Assembly (NCBI GenBank): GCA_942493325.1
Contig: OW818689.1
Span: 4,588,001 to 4,652,000 of the forward strand
Direction: 5' to 3'
Origin: JAAFHB01 sp942493325
GTDB lineage: Bacteria > Bacteroidota > Bacteroidia > Bacteroidales > Prolixibacteraceae
Length of the DNA: 64,000 nt
The notes beneath the pieces are model-generated. The model was not told the DNA's origin and made no database searches. It saw only the letters and a program-made list of their open reading frames with translations. A program made the position numbers and the translations under genes. The stretch's first letter is position 1; each line of letters opens with the position of its first letter. Below, in pieces: positions 1 through 8,795 of this stretch.

Positions 1-245
1 TTCCGAATGAACCGTAAAGTGCACGCAAATTTCAGAAAAAGGATGTAATGGAAAGAAAATCCATGCAAATAATATATTTATTTAATACGATTATTTCATT
101 GATTTTCAGAGCTGTTACATCCTTATTTCATGGCTCGGCATCAACTGGTCAATATTAAGAGTACAGAAATAGTTTGAACTTAGGATTTGATTTTCTTTAC
201 TTTGCAAAAATTTTTAGAAGCACCAAAACTATTCTTCAAGAAAGC
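1..245. other. Upstream region of topA
   Basis: No gene is seen before the topA start. The stretch is AT-rich. It contains a 10-base inverted repeat, AAGGATGTAA at 39-48 and TTACATCCTT at 115-124, separated by 66 bases. The function of this repeat is unknown. A promoter-like pair of boxes lies at 173-204. Confidence 0.5.
173..204 (+). promoter_or_regulatory. Candidate Bacteroidetes-type promoter of topA
   Basis: TTTG at 173-176 and TTACTTTG at 197-204 are separated by 20 bases. This fits the -33/-7 architecture of Bacteroidetes promoters (TTTG, about 19-21 bases, TAnnTTTG), with one mismatch in the -7 box. It lies inside the open frame upstream of the proposed topA start and would give a short leader ending at the ATG at 246. 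Confidence 0.4.
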
Positions 246-2585
246 ATGGAAGAGAATCTGGTAATCGTCGAGTCGCCTGCCAAGGCAAAAACAATTGAGA
301 AGATCCTGGGTAAGGATTTCCTGGTAAAGTCTAGTTTTGGACATATCCGTGACCTGGATAAGAAAGACTTCGGAGTTGATATCAACAATAATTATCAGCC
401 CAATTATATTGTATCGGAAGACAAAAAAAAGGTTGTTACCGAACTGAAAAAATATGCCAAGGCCGCCGTCAAGATTTGGATCGCCTCGGACGAGGACCGT
501 GAGGGAGAAGCCATTGCATGGCATTTGATGGAAGTACTGCACCTTGATCCTGACAAGACAAACCGGATTGTATTTCACGAAATTACCAAAGAGGCAATTC
601 AAAAGGCTATTGAGAGTCCCCGCCGGCTGAATAAGGATCTTGTTGATGCCCAACAGGCAAGACGTGTACTTGACCGGCTGGTTGGTTTTGAAATATCACC
701 TGTACTCTGGAAGAAGGTTAAGCCTTCACTTTCAGCAGGAAGGGTACAATCAGTGGCGGTACGGCTGATTGTCGATCGCGAACGTGAGATCACCAATTTT
801 CAAAGCGTTCCGTATTTCAGGGTCAATGCGGTATTTGAGGTTCCAGAAAATAATGGGAAGGTTTCAATGCTTAAAGCTGAACTGAATAACCGTTTTGAAA
901 CGGCAGATGAGGCACGGAAATTTCTTGAAAAATGCATTGGTTCCGAATTTAAGATTGCGGATATTGTTACGCGTCCGGCCAAAAAATCACCGGCTGCACC
1001 GTTCACCACCTCCACGCTTCAGCAGGAGGCAAGCCGAAAACTGGGATTCCCGGTCGGATTGACCATGTCTGTCGCTCAGAAACTCTACGAATCGGGGTTT
1101 ATCACTTACATGCGTACGGACTCAACCACTCTTTCGGATGAAGCCCTTAAAGCAGCAAAGAAGAAAATCATAGCCTCGTATGGCGACAAATACGTAAAAA
1201 TACGCCATTATAAAACCAAGGTAAAAGGGGCCCAGGAGGCACATGAAGCAATCCGCCCAACCTATTTCGACCAGGAAGAAATTAAAGGCTCATCGCAGGA
1301 ACAAAGGTTATACAGCCTGATCTGGAAACGGACTTTAGCGTCACAGATGGCTGATGCGGAAATCGAAAGAACCACTGTCAATATTTCTGTATCAAAAGCG
1401 AAGGAATACTTCGTGGCAACAGGTGAAGTGCTCCGGTTTGACGGATTTCTGGGTGTTTATATGGAGTCATCAGACGACGAAAATTTATCGGAAGACGAAA
1501 AAGGGTTGCTCCCACCGTTGACTGTTCATCAAATTCTGCAACCCGATCTGATACAGGCACTTGAAAGGTTTTCACAAAAGGCGGCACGATACACCGAGGC
1601 CAGCCTGGTTCGTAAACTGGAGGAACTTGGAATTGGCCGTCCGTCAACCTATGCGCCGACCATTACCACCATCCAGCAACGTGAGTATGTAATCAAGGAA
1701 GACAGAGAAGGAACGGAACGTTCGTTTCTGACCCTTACCTTGCGCGGAGACACCATTAATGAGGAGTTAAAAACAGAAATAACAGGTGCCGAAAAATCCA
1801 AACTGTTCCCTACTGATATTGGATTGGTAGTCAATGATTTCCTGGTCAAATATTTTGAGCCGATTGTCGACTTCAATTTCACGGCTTCAGTCGAAAAACA
1901 ATTCGACGAAATTGCTGAAGGGCAATTGGTATGGAACGAAATGATCGATGGTTTTTACCGGCCGTTTCATCTCAAGATAGAAGAAGCCCTTAATAATTCG
2001 GAACGGGCGCGCGGCGAACGAATGCTAGGCACTGATACAATAACCGGGAAACCGGTATCTGCAAAAATTGGTCGTTTTGGTCCTTTTGTCCAGCTCGGCG
2101 AAATGGTAGAGGGAAGTGAGGAAAAGCCGCAATTTGCCAGTCTTCAAAAAGGTCAGAGTATCGAAACGATAACCATGGAAGAGGCTATGAAACTTTTTGA
2201 ACTTCCGCGTGACCTGGGCGAATACGAAGATAAAAAGGTGACCGTCGGAATAGGAAGGTTTGGGCCATATATCAAACATGACAGCAATTTTGTTTCGTTG
2301 AAAAAAGGAATCGACGATCCGCTGACCGTGACCATCGAACGGGCAATTGAACTGATTGAGGAAAAAAGAGAATACACCATAAAATCAGTCCTGAAGACTT
2401 TTGAAGAAGATCCTGAAATCCGCCTTCTTGAAGGGCGCTGGGGTCCTTATATTTCCTATAAAAAAGGGAATTTCAAAATTAAAAAAGGAACTGATATTGA
2501 TTCGCTGACTGTTGCCGACTGCAGGTTGATCATTGAGACCGAAGGAGCTAAACCTAAAACGAACAAGAGACGAACAAAGAAATAG
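246..2585 (+). CDS. topA: DNA topoisomerase I (type IA)
   Basis: This enzyme relaxes negatively supercoiled DNA by transient single-strand cleavage in the nucleoid. The Toprim domain opens at the N-terminus (VIVESPAKAKTIEKIL), and the acidic SDEDREGE metal motif follows at about residues 81-88. The active-site tyrosine is in the TYMRTDS motif (about Y288), followed by the EAHEAIRPT motif. The C-terminus has three short repeats of the form GRFGPF/GRFGPY/GRWGPY and no cysteine zinc ribbons, so it is the zinc-free type. The frame is open from a TTG at 174, but family proteins begin at MEENLVIVESPAK, so the ATG at 246 (779 residues) is chosen. A promoter-like element inside the extension supports this. 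Confidence 0.96.
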   Translation: MEENLVIVESPAKAKTIEKILGKDFLVKSSFGHIRDLDKKDFGVDINNNYQPNYIVSEDKKKVVTELKKYAKAAVKIWIASDEDREGEAIAWHLMEVLHLDPDKTNRIVFHEITKEAIQKAIESPRRLNKDLVDAQQARRVLDRLVGFEISPVLWKKVKPSLSAGRVQSVAVRLIVDREREITNFQSVPYFRVNAVFEVPENNGKVSMLKAELNNRFETADEARKFLEKCIGSEFKIADIVTRPAKKSPAAPFTTSTLQQEASRKLGFPVGLTMSVAQKLYESGFITYMRTDSTTLSDEALKAAKKKIIASYGDKYVKIRHYKTKVKGAQEAHEAIRPTYFDQEEIKGSSQEQRLYSLIWKRTLASQMADAEIERTTVNISVSKAKEYFVATGEVLRFDGFLGVYMESSDDENLSEDEKGLLPPLTVHQILQPDLIQALERFSQKAARYTEASLVRKLEELGIGRPSTYAPTITTIQQREYVIKEDREGTERSFLTLTLRGDTINEELKTEITGAEKSKLFPTDIGLVVNDFLVKYFEPIVDFNFTASVEKQFDEIAEGQLVWNEMIDGFYRPFHLKIEEALNNSERARGERMLGTDTITGKPVSAKIGRFGPFVQLGEMVEGSEEKPQFASLQKGQSIETITMEEAMKLFELPRDLGEYEDKKVTVGIGRFGPYIKHDSNFVSLKKGIDDPLTVTIERAIELIEEKREYTIKSVLKTFEEDPEIRLLEGRWGPYISYKKGNFKIKKGTDIDSLTVADCRLIIETEGAKPKTNKRRTKK

Positions 2586-2645
2586 GTTCGGCATGGCTGC
2601 TTATTGAATTATTACCTAAAGCCAAACTAATTAATTTTCCTTGCC

Positions 2646-3770
2646 ATGATGAACGAACTGATTATACCGGCATCAGATCTGGAGGTTGTTAAGCAATTCG
2701 AAGGAAACTCCGACCAGTTAGGCCATTACCTTAAAGGTCAAAGCTGGGATGTTGACTTTCTTCCCAGGGTTGCTATATTAGGGATTCCTGAAGGCAGAGG
2801 TTCAGGATGCCCCGAAGTGTCAGAAGCTCCCGATGCAATACGGCGCCAGTTATATACGCTGACAACTTTCCCGCGCGATATTCATATTGTCGATCTTGGT
2901 AATCTGAAACGTGGCAAGCAGGCCAAGGATACCTATGCCGCGGTAAAAATAGTGGCACAGGAGCTCTCTGCCCTGAATATTTACCTTTTGATTCTTGGTG
3001 GAAGCCAGGAGATGACAGTTCCCTTGATCGCAGGATTCGATCAGCAGGCATTTAACCTGGTAATCATAGATGACCGGATTGACAACTGTGTAAGTGAAAA
3101 AAGTCCTGCCGATGAATTTTTTATCAACAATCTGCCCCTCGGAACTTCCGTAAGCATTATTGCCGGACAATCGTATTTTATATGCCAGCAGGAGCATGAC
3201 ATTGTTGCCGAAGGGTACAATGGTGAGATTATCACGCTGGGCGAGGTCCGTTCCGATTTAAAAGAAATGGAACCTCTGCTGCGCAATTCCAATCTCGTAA
3301 GTTTTGATTTCGGCTCGATGAAATCATCGGAAGCCAGTGGTCAGTATCGTCCTTCCCCAAACGGACTAACCGGTGAGGAAGCCTGTCAACTCGCCTGGTA
3401 TTCCGGAATATCAACGTCCCCCGTGTGGTTTGGCATTTTTGGGTACACCCCCTCCTTCGATTCCACTGCCCTGGGAGCGATGATGGCCGCCCAAATAAGC
3501 TGGTACTTTGTGAATGGGATATCGAAAAGAATAGATGAAGAACCTGATGGCGAAGCGACTGATTTTGAACATTATCATATTCAGGTTGATGAACTCGAAG
3601 AGCCTATTTCCTTTCTTCGTCACCCGATTTCCAAACGATGGTGGATGGAAGTTCCGGCTGAAGATTGTACAATTTTTCCTGTCAGAATACCGTGTTCCAA
3701 AAAAGATTACCGCAAAGCATGCGAAAATGAGATTTCTGAAAAATGGTGGAAATATTTTAACAAAATATGA
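2646..3770 (+). CDS. Arginase/formimidoylglutamase-fold protein with altered metal motifs
   Basis: The 374-residue protein resembles the ureohydrolase (arginase/agmatinase/formimidoylglutamase) superfamily. The segments around ILGIPEGRGSG, LILGGSQEM (about 115-123), VIIDDRIDN (about 139-147) and VSFDFGSMKSSE (about 218-229) align with the three metal-binding blocks. Active enzymes carry GGDHS, DAHxD and DxDxxDP; here these read GGSQE, DDRID and DFGSM, so most manganese ligands look replaced. A hydrolytic role is therefore doubtful. It lies 60 bases behind topA and just before porP-gldKLMN. From memory, similar proteins occur at this place in other Bacteroidetes, which suggests a conserved non-enzymatic or T9SS-linked role (inference). 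ATGs at 2646 and 2649 are equally possible starts. Confidence 0.72.
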   Translation: MMNELIIPASDLEVVKQFEGNSDQLGHYLKGQSWDVDFLPRVAILGIPEGRGSGCPEVSEAPDAIRRQLYTLTTFPRDIHIVDLGNLKRGKQAKDTYAAVKIVAQELSALNIYLLILGGSQEMTVPLIAGFDQQAFNLVIIDDRIDNCVSEKSPADEFFINNLPLGTSVSIIAGQSYFICQQEHDIVAEGYNGEIITLGEVRSDLKEMEPLLRNSNLVSFDFGSMKSSEASGQYRPSPNGLTGEEACQLAWYSGISTSPVWFGIFGYTPSFDSTALGAMMAAQISWYFVNGISKRIDEEPDGEATDFEHYHIQVDELEEPISFLRHPISKRWWMEVPAEDCTIFPVRIPCSKKDYRKACENEISEKWWKYFNKI

Positions 3771-3782
3771 TAACTAAAATTA

Positions 3783-3790
3783 TATCTTTG
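3783..3790 (+). promoter_or_regulatory. Candidate -7 box upstream of porP
   Basis: TATCTTTG matches the TAnnTTTG consensus exactly, 54 bases before the porP ATG. No clear TTG -33 box is visible at the expected distance. Confidence 0.3.
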
Positions 3791-3844
3791 TTTTCAATTC
3801 GGAGACATCTTTAATGCGGACCATCAACAGTTACCTCCTGCTAC

Positions 3845-4831
3845 ATGAATGATACCAATAAAAATATCACTGATCGCAAAAGGGAGCTTCTGAATAAATT
3901 TTTGGTGTTGTATATATTACTAAATATTACTAATTTCGTTGCTTTAGGTCAGCAAGATCCTCAATTCAGTCAAAACAGATTTAATCACTTAACCGTAAAT
4001 CCCGGATTTGCAGGGTCTTCAGGCTTAATAAACTTTTCATTACTAAACAGATATCAATGGGTCGGGTTTCCCGGCGCTCCCGTTACTACAGTTTTTAATA
4101 CAGATGCTGCAGTTCGTCTGATCGGGAAAAATGATGGAATTGGTTTTTCAATTACCAATGATGTTATTGGATTTGAAAAAAATATTGCGATTGGGCTTAA
4201 TTATTCCTGGAGGGCCAAAGTCGGTAATGGTCAGCTCGGTTCAGGTGTTTCGTTGGGATTGATGAATAAAAATCTGCAGATTGACATGACCGGCATCGAC
4301 GGCGCCGATTTGTTGAATTTATCGGATGCCGGACTGCCACAAGGAAGCGACAGCGGAATTCTGACAGATATAGGTTTCGGACTTTTTTATCAGCATAAAA
4401 ACTATGAGTTGGCAGTTTCAGCCCGTCATCTGAATCAGCCGGCTTTATTAATTAATGAATCGGGCAGCTATTCATTAAAAAGACATTATTATTTGAGTGG
4501 CAGTTATTTCCTGCAAATGGCAAATGAAAGACTCCAGGCTATACCATCGTTCTTTTTTAAAACTGAGGCAACAACATGGCAGGCTGACATCAGTATGACC
4601 TTGCAATACGACAAGCGAATATGGGGCGGACTGGGTTACCGTTTTGGTGACGCAGTAGTGGTTTCTGCCGGAGCAGAATTGTGGAACGGGATAAAATTCG
4701 GCTATTCTTATGATCTCAGTATCTCGGCTTTGTCAAGGTATAACTCGGGCTCGCATGAAATTTTTATCGCGTATGCAATTAAATTATACAAAAAAAAGAC
4801 CCATAAGTACAGAAGTGTAAGATTTTTGTAA
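3845..4831 (+). CDS. porP: PorP/SprF family type IX secretion outer-membrane protein
   Basis: The 328-residue protein has an N-terminal hydrophobic signal (FLVLYILLNITNFVALGQ). The family hallmark follows: QQDPQFSQNRFNHLTVNPGF, then alternating beta-strand segments and a C-terminal stretch GIKFGYSYDLSISALSRYNSGSHEI. PorP/SprF proteins are outer-membrane barrels that link the T9SS and its motor to surface adhesins. The order porP-K-L-M-N here matches the well-known Porphyromonas por cluster. The N-terminus before the hydrophobic core is long (about 18 polar residues). A later internal start is not obvious, so the ATG at 3845 is kept. Confidence 0.93.
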   Translation: MNDTNKNITDRKRELLNKFLVLYILLNITNFVALGQQDPQFSQNRFNHLTVNPGFAGSSGLINFSLLNRYQWVGFPGAPVTTVFNTDAAVRLIGKNDGIGFSITNDVIGFEKNIAIGLNYSWRAKVGNGQLGSGVSLGLMNKNLQIDMTGIDGADLLNLSDAGLPQGSDSGILTDIGFGLFYQHKNYELAVSARHLNQPALLINESGSYSLKRHYYLSGSYFLQMANERLQAIPSFFFKTEATTWQADISMTLQYDKRIWGGLGYRFGDAVVVSAGAELWNGIKFGYSYDLSISALSRYNSGSHEIFIAYAIKLYKKKTHKYRSVRFL

Positions 4832-4836
4832 CTTTG
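4829..4836 (+). promoter_or_regulatory. Candidate -7 box upstream of gldK
   Basis: TAACTTTG matches TAnnTTTG exactly and overlaps the porP stop codon. It would let gldKLMN be transcribed separately from porP with a leader of about 60 bases. No good -33 box is visible. Confidence 0.3.
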
Positions 4837-4879
4837 ACGTAAAAAAACAACTGAATATTTAACGTAAAAAACAATTGAA
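4837..4879 (+). repeat. Tandem direct repeat in the gldK leader
   Basis: Two near-identical copies of ACGTAAAAAACAAxTGAA lie at 4837-4855 and 4862-4879, between the candidate -7 box and the gldK ATG. They differ by one A and one C/T change. Their role, if any, is unknown. Confidence 0.6.
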
Positions 4880-4900
4880 CACACCATATTAAATCGAATT

Positions 4901-6247
4901 ATGAAGAAATTGTTTTTCTTAGGCAGTATATCATTAATTCTCCTGATGACGGCTTGTCATCATGGCGGAAACGGGGAATTGACAGGTGTGGAAAAACGCG
5001 GGAAATACTTTGAACCTTCTCCCCTGGGTATGGCGTTAATACCAGGGCGGAGCTTCAATATGGGCCCCGGTGATGAGGATGTAGCATTTGCTACGGCTCC
5101 TACCCGTACTGTAGATTTGTCCACGTTCTGGATGGATGATACAGAAGTAACCAATAATGAATACCGGCAATTTGTTTATTGGGTTCGCGACTCGATGGCC
5201 CGTAATATGCTGTCGGACCAGTTCGCTGAATTTAAAATTACAGAGGATCGCAAAGGTAATCCTATCGACCCTCCGATTTTGGATTGGAAAAGGAAACTCG
5301 ACTGGCGCAATCCGGATTATAAAGATGCACTTGAACCGATGTATTATGCGGGTAATGACCGGATTCTCGGTAAAAAAGAGCTTGATCCCAGGAAATTAAA
5401 CTATAGTTATTCGTGGGTTGATCTCCAGCAGGCAGCCAGGCTTCAGAATGCATATAACTATCAGACCCAGAGTTACCAGGGAACCGTAAATGATCTTACC
5501 GGAAAAGTTGTTCCGGTTGACAGCCGCTCCAGTTTTGTAATGAGTGAAGGGGTAAATGTTTATCCCGATACCCTGGTATGGATCAGGGATTTCTCCTATG
5601 CTTTTAACGAGCCACTGACAAACAAATATTTCTCACATCCGGGCTTTGATGATTATCCTGTAGTAGGTGTCACGTGGAAACAGGCAAAGGCATTTTGCAT
5701 GTGGCGTACCGGATTCAAAAATGCAACTCTCGCAGACAAGGGTGATTTCGGAGTTCAGGACTACCGCCTGCCTTCGGAAGCTGAATGGGAACTTGCCGCA
5801 AGGGGTGGTCTGAACAACTCCATGTATCCGTGGGGGGGCTATTATACCCGTTCACAGACCGGCTGTTTTCTGGCAAATTTCAAACCGATGAGGGGAAATT
5901 ACAGCGACGACGGAGGTAAAACAACTGTAAAAGTGGCCACCTACGATCCAAATGGATATGGGTTATACGATATGGCCGGAAACGTTGCTGAATGGACCAT
6001 CAGTGCTTATGATGAATCGGCTTACAACTTTATGCATGACCTTAATCCCAACTTTGAACAAAATGCACTTCCCGACGATCCACCCGCGATGAAACGTAAA
6101 GTTATCCGCGGCGGTTCATGGAAAGATATTGCCTACTTCATCCAGGTAGGCACCCGCACCTTCGAATACCAGGACACCGCAAAATCGTATGTCGGCTTCC
6201 GTTGTGTCCGTTCAACCTTCGGAGATGAGTTTCAATCAAAAAGATAA
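4901..6247 (+). CDS. gldK: T9SS ring lipoprotein GldK/PorK
   Basis: GldK forms the periplasmic ring of the type IX secretion system under the outer membrane together with GldN. The N-terminus is a lipoprotein signal (MKKLFFLGSISLILLMTAC, lipidated Cys19). The rest is a formylglycine-generating-enzyme/sulfatase-modifying fold: GMALIPGRSFNMG, DTEVTNNEYRQF, YPVVGVTWKQAKAFC, RLPSEAEWELAARGG, DMAGNVAEWT and VIRGGSWKD, ending in YVGFRCVRS. Length (448) fits GldK. gldL follows after 21 bases. The fold is structural in this context; no enzyme activity is implied. Confidence 0.96.
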   Translation: MKKLFFLGSISLILLMTACHHGGNGELTGVEKRGKYFEPSPLGMALIPGRSFNMGPGDEDVAFATAPTRTVDLSTFWMDDTEVTNNEYRQFVYWVRDSMARNMLSDQFAEFKITEDRKGNPIDPPILDWKRKLDWRNPDYKDALEPMYYAGNDRILGKKELDPRKLNYSYSWVDLQQAARLQNAYNYQTQSYQGTVNDLTGKVVPVDSRSSFVMSEGVNVYPDTLVWIRDFSYAFNEPLTNKYFSHPGFDDYPVVGVTWKQAKAFCMWRTGFKNATLADKGDFGVQDYRLPSEAEWELAARGGLNNSMYPWGGYYTRSQTGCFLANFKPMRGNYSDDGGKTTVKVATYDPNGYGLYDMAGNVAEWTISAYDESAYNFMHDLNPNFEQNALPDDPPAMKRKVIRGGSWKDIAYFIQVGTRTFEYQDTAKSYVGFRCVRSTFGDEFQSKR

Positions 6248-6268
6248 AAATATTAAATAAGAAAAAAA

Positions 6269-7243
6269 ATGGGAATGTCCGAATTAACCCACTCGCGGAA
6301 GTGGAAATCTTTCATGAACTATGCTTACAGCTGGGGCGCTTCAGTTGTGTTAATGGGTGCCTTATTCAAATTGCAGCACTGGCCCGGCGGTGGACAAATG
6401 CTCACCGTAGGGATGTCGGTCGAAGTACTGATCTTTTTCCTTTCGGCATTTGAACCTGCAGTTGAAATACCTGACTGGAAGAAAGTATATCCTCAGCTCC
6501 GCGAAAGCTTTTTCGCTGAAGACGACGACTTTATTCCGGTCCCGGTCAAATCCACTTCTTTCGAGAATATCCTTGAAAAGGCTGATATCCCCGCAGAACT
6601 ACTCGCTAAAGTTAAAAAAGGATTACAGGATCTCTCCAACACCGCCAGCGGAATCGCCGATATTTCGAGTGCAACTATAGCCACGGATGAATATGTAAAA
6701 AATATGTCCGATGCCTCTGAATCGCTTTACTCGTTTAAGGAAGCCAATTCGCGCGCCTCGCATTCGATCGAAAAATCGACCAACGAACTGGTTCATTCGT
6801 ATGATCAGTCATCGCAGATCCTTGGAGCATCATCCAAAAACCTGGCACAGACGTTTACAGAATCTTCCAAAAAAATAAACGATCAGCTTTCCTCCACGGG
6901 CGATAAACTGGCGCAGTCGTATAAGAGTTTTACCGAATCGGTGAATAAAGATATGACCACCCTCAACGATCATTCGAAGACATACAGCACGGGACTCTCG
7001 CATATCAACACGAGCTTGTCGGCATTAAATTCTTCGTATGAATTGCATCTTCAGAACGCCAAAAAGTTGTCCGAATCATCGGTAAAAACCTTTGAAGATC
7101 ATTCCAAACTGACTGAACTGGTTAATATCACACTCGAAGAAGCCCAAAAATACAGGAAACAGACAGAACTGCTCAATAAAAATCTGGAAGCACTTAACCA
7201 TGTATATGGAAATATGCTGGGAGCTATGAACATAAAAGGTTAA
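6269..7243 (+). CDS. gldL: T9SS motor protein GldL/PorL
   Basis: GldL is the inner-membrane proton channel subunit of the rotary motor that powers T9SS secretion and gliding. Two membrane helices lie near the N-terminus: SWGASVVLMGALFKL with the family motif KLQHWPGG, then MLTVGMSVEVLIFFLSAF. The remaining 220 residues are a long cytoplasmic coiled coil rich in Ser, Lys and Glu. Start choice is between Met1 (6269) and Met3 (6275). It sits 21 bases behind gldK and 8 bases before gldM, in one operon. Confidence 0.95.
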   Translation: MGMSELTHSRKWKSFMNYAYSWGASVVLMGALFKLQHWPGGGQMLTVGMSVEVLIFFLSAFEPAVEIPDWKKVYPQLRESFFAEDDDFIPVPVKSTSFENILEKADIPAELLAKVKKGLQDLSNTASGIADISSATIATDEYVKNMSDASESLYSFKEANSRASHSIEKSTNELVHSYDQSSQILGASSKNLAQTFTESSKKINDQLSSTGDKLAQSYKSFTESVNKDMTTLNDHSKTYSTGLSHINTSLSALNSSYELHLQNAKKLSESSVKTFEDHSKLTELVNITLEEAQKYRKQTELLNKNLEALNHVYGNMLGAMNIKG

Positions 7244-7251
7244 CTCGAAAG

Positions 7252-8793
7252 ATGGGAACAAAATACTGCCCCGAAGCGCCCAGACAAAAGATGATCAGCC
7301 TGATGTACCTTGTACTGACGGCGATGTTGGCACTCAATGTCGACAAATCGGTGTTGGATGCCTTCGTTATGGTCAATGATAATTTCATGCAAACAATTGA
7401 GAATTACACATCAAAAAACCAGGGGGTTTACAACGACTTTGAAAGTGCTGCGCTGGAAAATGAGGCAAAGGCCGGGGAACTCAACAAGATAGTTCTGAAG
7501 GTAAAGGTGAGTTCCGATTCGCTTTATCGTTATATTCACAGTTTAAAGGAATTAATTGTAAAAACTGCCGATGGTCCTGAAGGGGATGTCAATAATATTG
7601 TGCAACAGGACAACCTTAATTATCCTGCCGAATTAATGATCACCAAAAAAAATGGTGCCGCTTTAAAAAAGGCAATAATAGATTATCGTAACTCACTTCT
7701 TGCATTAGTTGACACGTCAAATACAGCGTTGATTGCCTCTATCAATAAGAGCCTCGACACCTCAGCTCCACCTCCCAAAGAGGGAAGCACACCTTCGTGG
7801 GAAGAGAGCAGGTTCCAGGGTTACCCGCTGATTGCCGTGATAACACTGATGTCAAAGATTCAGAGTGATGTCCGTAATGCGGAGTCGGATATAATCACCC
7901 ATCTGTATGCCCAGATTGATGCTTCTTCATTCAAATTCAATAAATTACAGGCACAGGTAGTTTCCAAATCAGATTTTGTACTTCTTGGCAGCCCTTACGA
8001 AGCAAAGGTGTTTCTTTCGGCAGTCGATACAACTGTAAAACCTGCAATTATAGTAGGAGGTTCAACCTTACCTATTCTTCCGGGCGAAAATGCCGGCACT
8101 TATAAGGTTACTACCTCTAAGGAAGGAAAAATTGAATGGAGCGGACGTATTGAGTACAAGAACCCGGAAGGCATAATCGTCCCCTACGATTTCAAACACG
8201 AATATGAAGTAGCGAAACCATCAATGACCGTTTCGCCTACAAAGATGAATGTTTTTTACGCCGGTCTCGACAATCCCGTTTCAGTTTCGGTTCCGGGGAT
8301 ATCGGCCAGCAATGTAAAAGTTTCGATCACCAATGGTTCTATCCAGCCAAGCCAGGACGGTTTTATCGTGAAACCTGATAAGGTAGGCGTTGAATCAATT
8401 ATTTCTGTGAGTGCACTTATTGATGGAGTATCCAAAGAGATCGGATCAACGAGATTCAGGGTAAAAAAGGTCCCCGATCCTGTCGCCTCTGTCGCCGGCA
8501 AAATAGACGGGGTGATTGGTAAGAATGAACTGCTTGCGCAACAAGGAGTACTGGCAAAAATTCCCGATTTCGATTTCCAGATGAACTTTACCGTTACATC
8601 ATTCGTTGTTTCAACATCCAAACAGGGATATGTCATCGACAAACCCACGAAAGGGAATCGCTTTTCACAGGAACAGATCGACCTGATGAAAGGGTTAAAT
8701 TCAGGAAACCGATTATATATTGAGAGTATCGTAGTTAAGGGAGATGATGGCTCGGTCCGGAATCTTCCGGCAATTAGTTTTAAAATCATATAA
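7252..8793 (+). CDS. gldM: T9SS motor/coupler protein GldM/PorM
   Basis: GldM partners GldL in the inner-membrane motor and spans the periplasm to contact the GldK/GldN ring. The N-terminus carries the signature CPEAPRQKMISLMYLVLTAM, a single membrane helix, followed by LNVDKSVLDAFVMVNDNF. The periplasmic part contains a helical domain and then beta-rich Ig-like domains, with VSPTKMNVFYAGLDNPVSV the typical start of the third domain and GIIVPYDFKHEYEV just before it. Length 513 is normal. Two bases separate its stop from the gldN start. Confidence 0.96.
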   Translation: MGTKYCPEAPRQKMISLMYLVLTAMLALNVDKSVLDAFVMVNDNFMQTIENYTSKNQGVYNDFESAALENEAKAGELNKIVLKVKVSSDSLYRYIHSLKELIVKTADGPEGDVNNIVQQDNLNYPAELMITKKNGAALKKAIIDYRNSLLALVDTSNTALIASINKSLDTSAPPPKEGSTPSWEESRFQGYPLIAVITLMSKIQSDVRNAESDIITHLYAQIDASSFKFNKLQAQVVSKSDFVLLGSPYEAKVFLSAVDTTVKPAIIVGGSTLPILPGENAGTYKVTTSKEGKIEWSGRIEYKNPEGIIVPYDFKHEYEVAKPSMTVSPTKMNVFYAGLDNPVSVSVPGISASNVKVSITNGSIQPSQDGFIVKPDKVGVESIISVSALIDGVSKEIGSTRFRVKKVPDPVASVAGKIDGVIGKNELLAQQGVLAKIPDFDFQMNFTVTSFVVSTSKQGYVIDKPTKGNRFSQEQIDLMKGLNSGNRLYIESIVVKGDDGSVRNLPAISFKII

Positions 8794-8795
8794 CG

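Noticed and set aside
174..245. N-terminal extension of topA from a TTG
   Set aside because: Family proteins start at MEENLVIVESPAK, and promoter-like boxes lie inside the extension.
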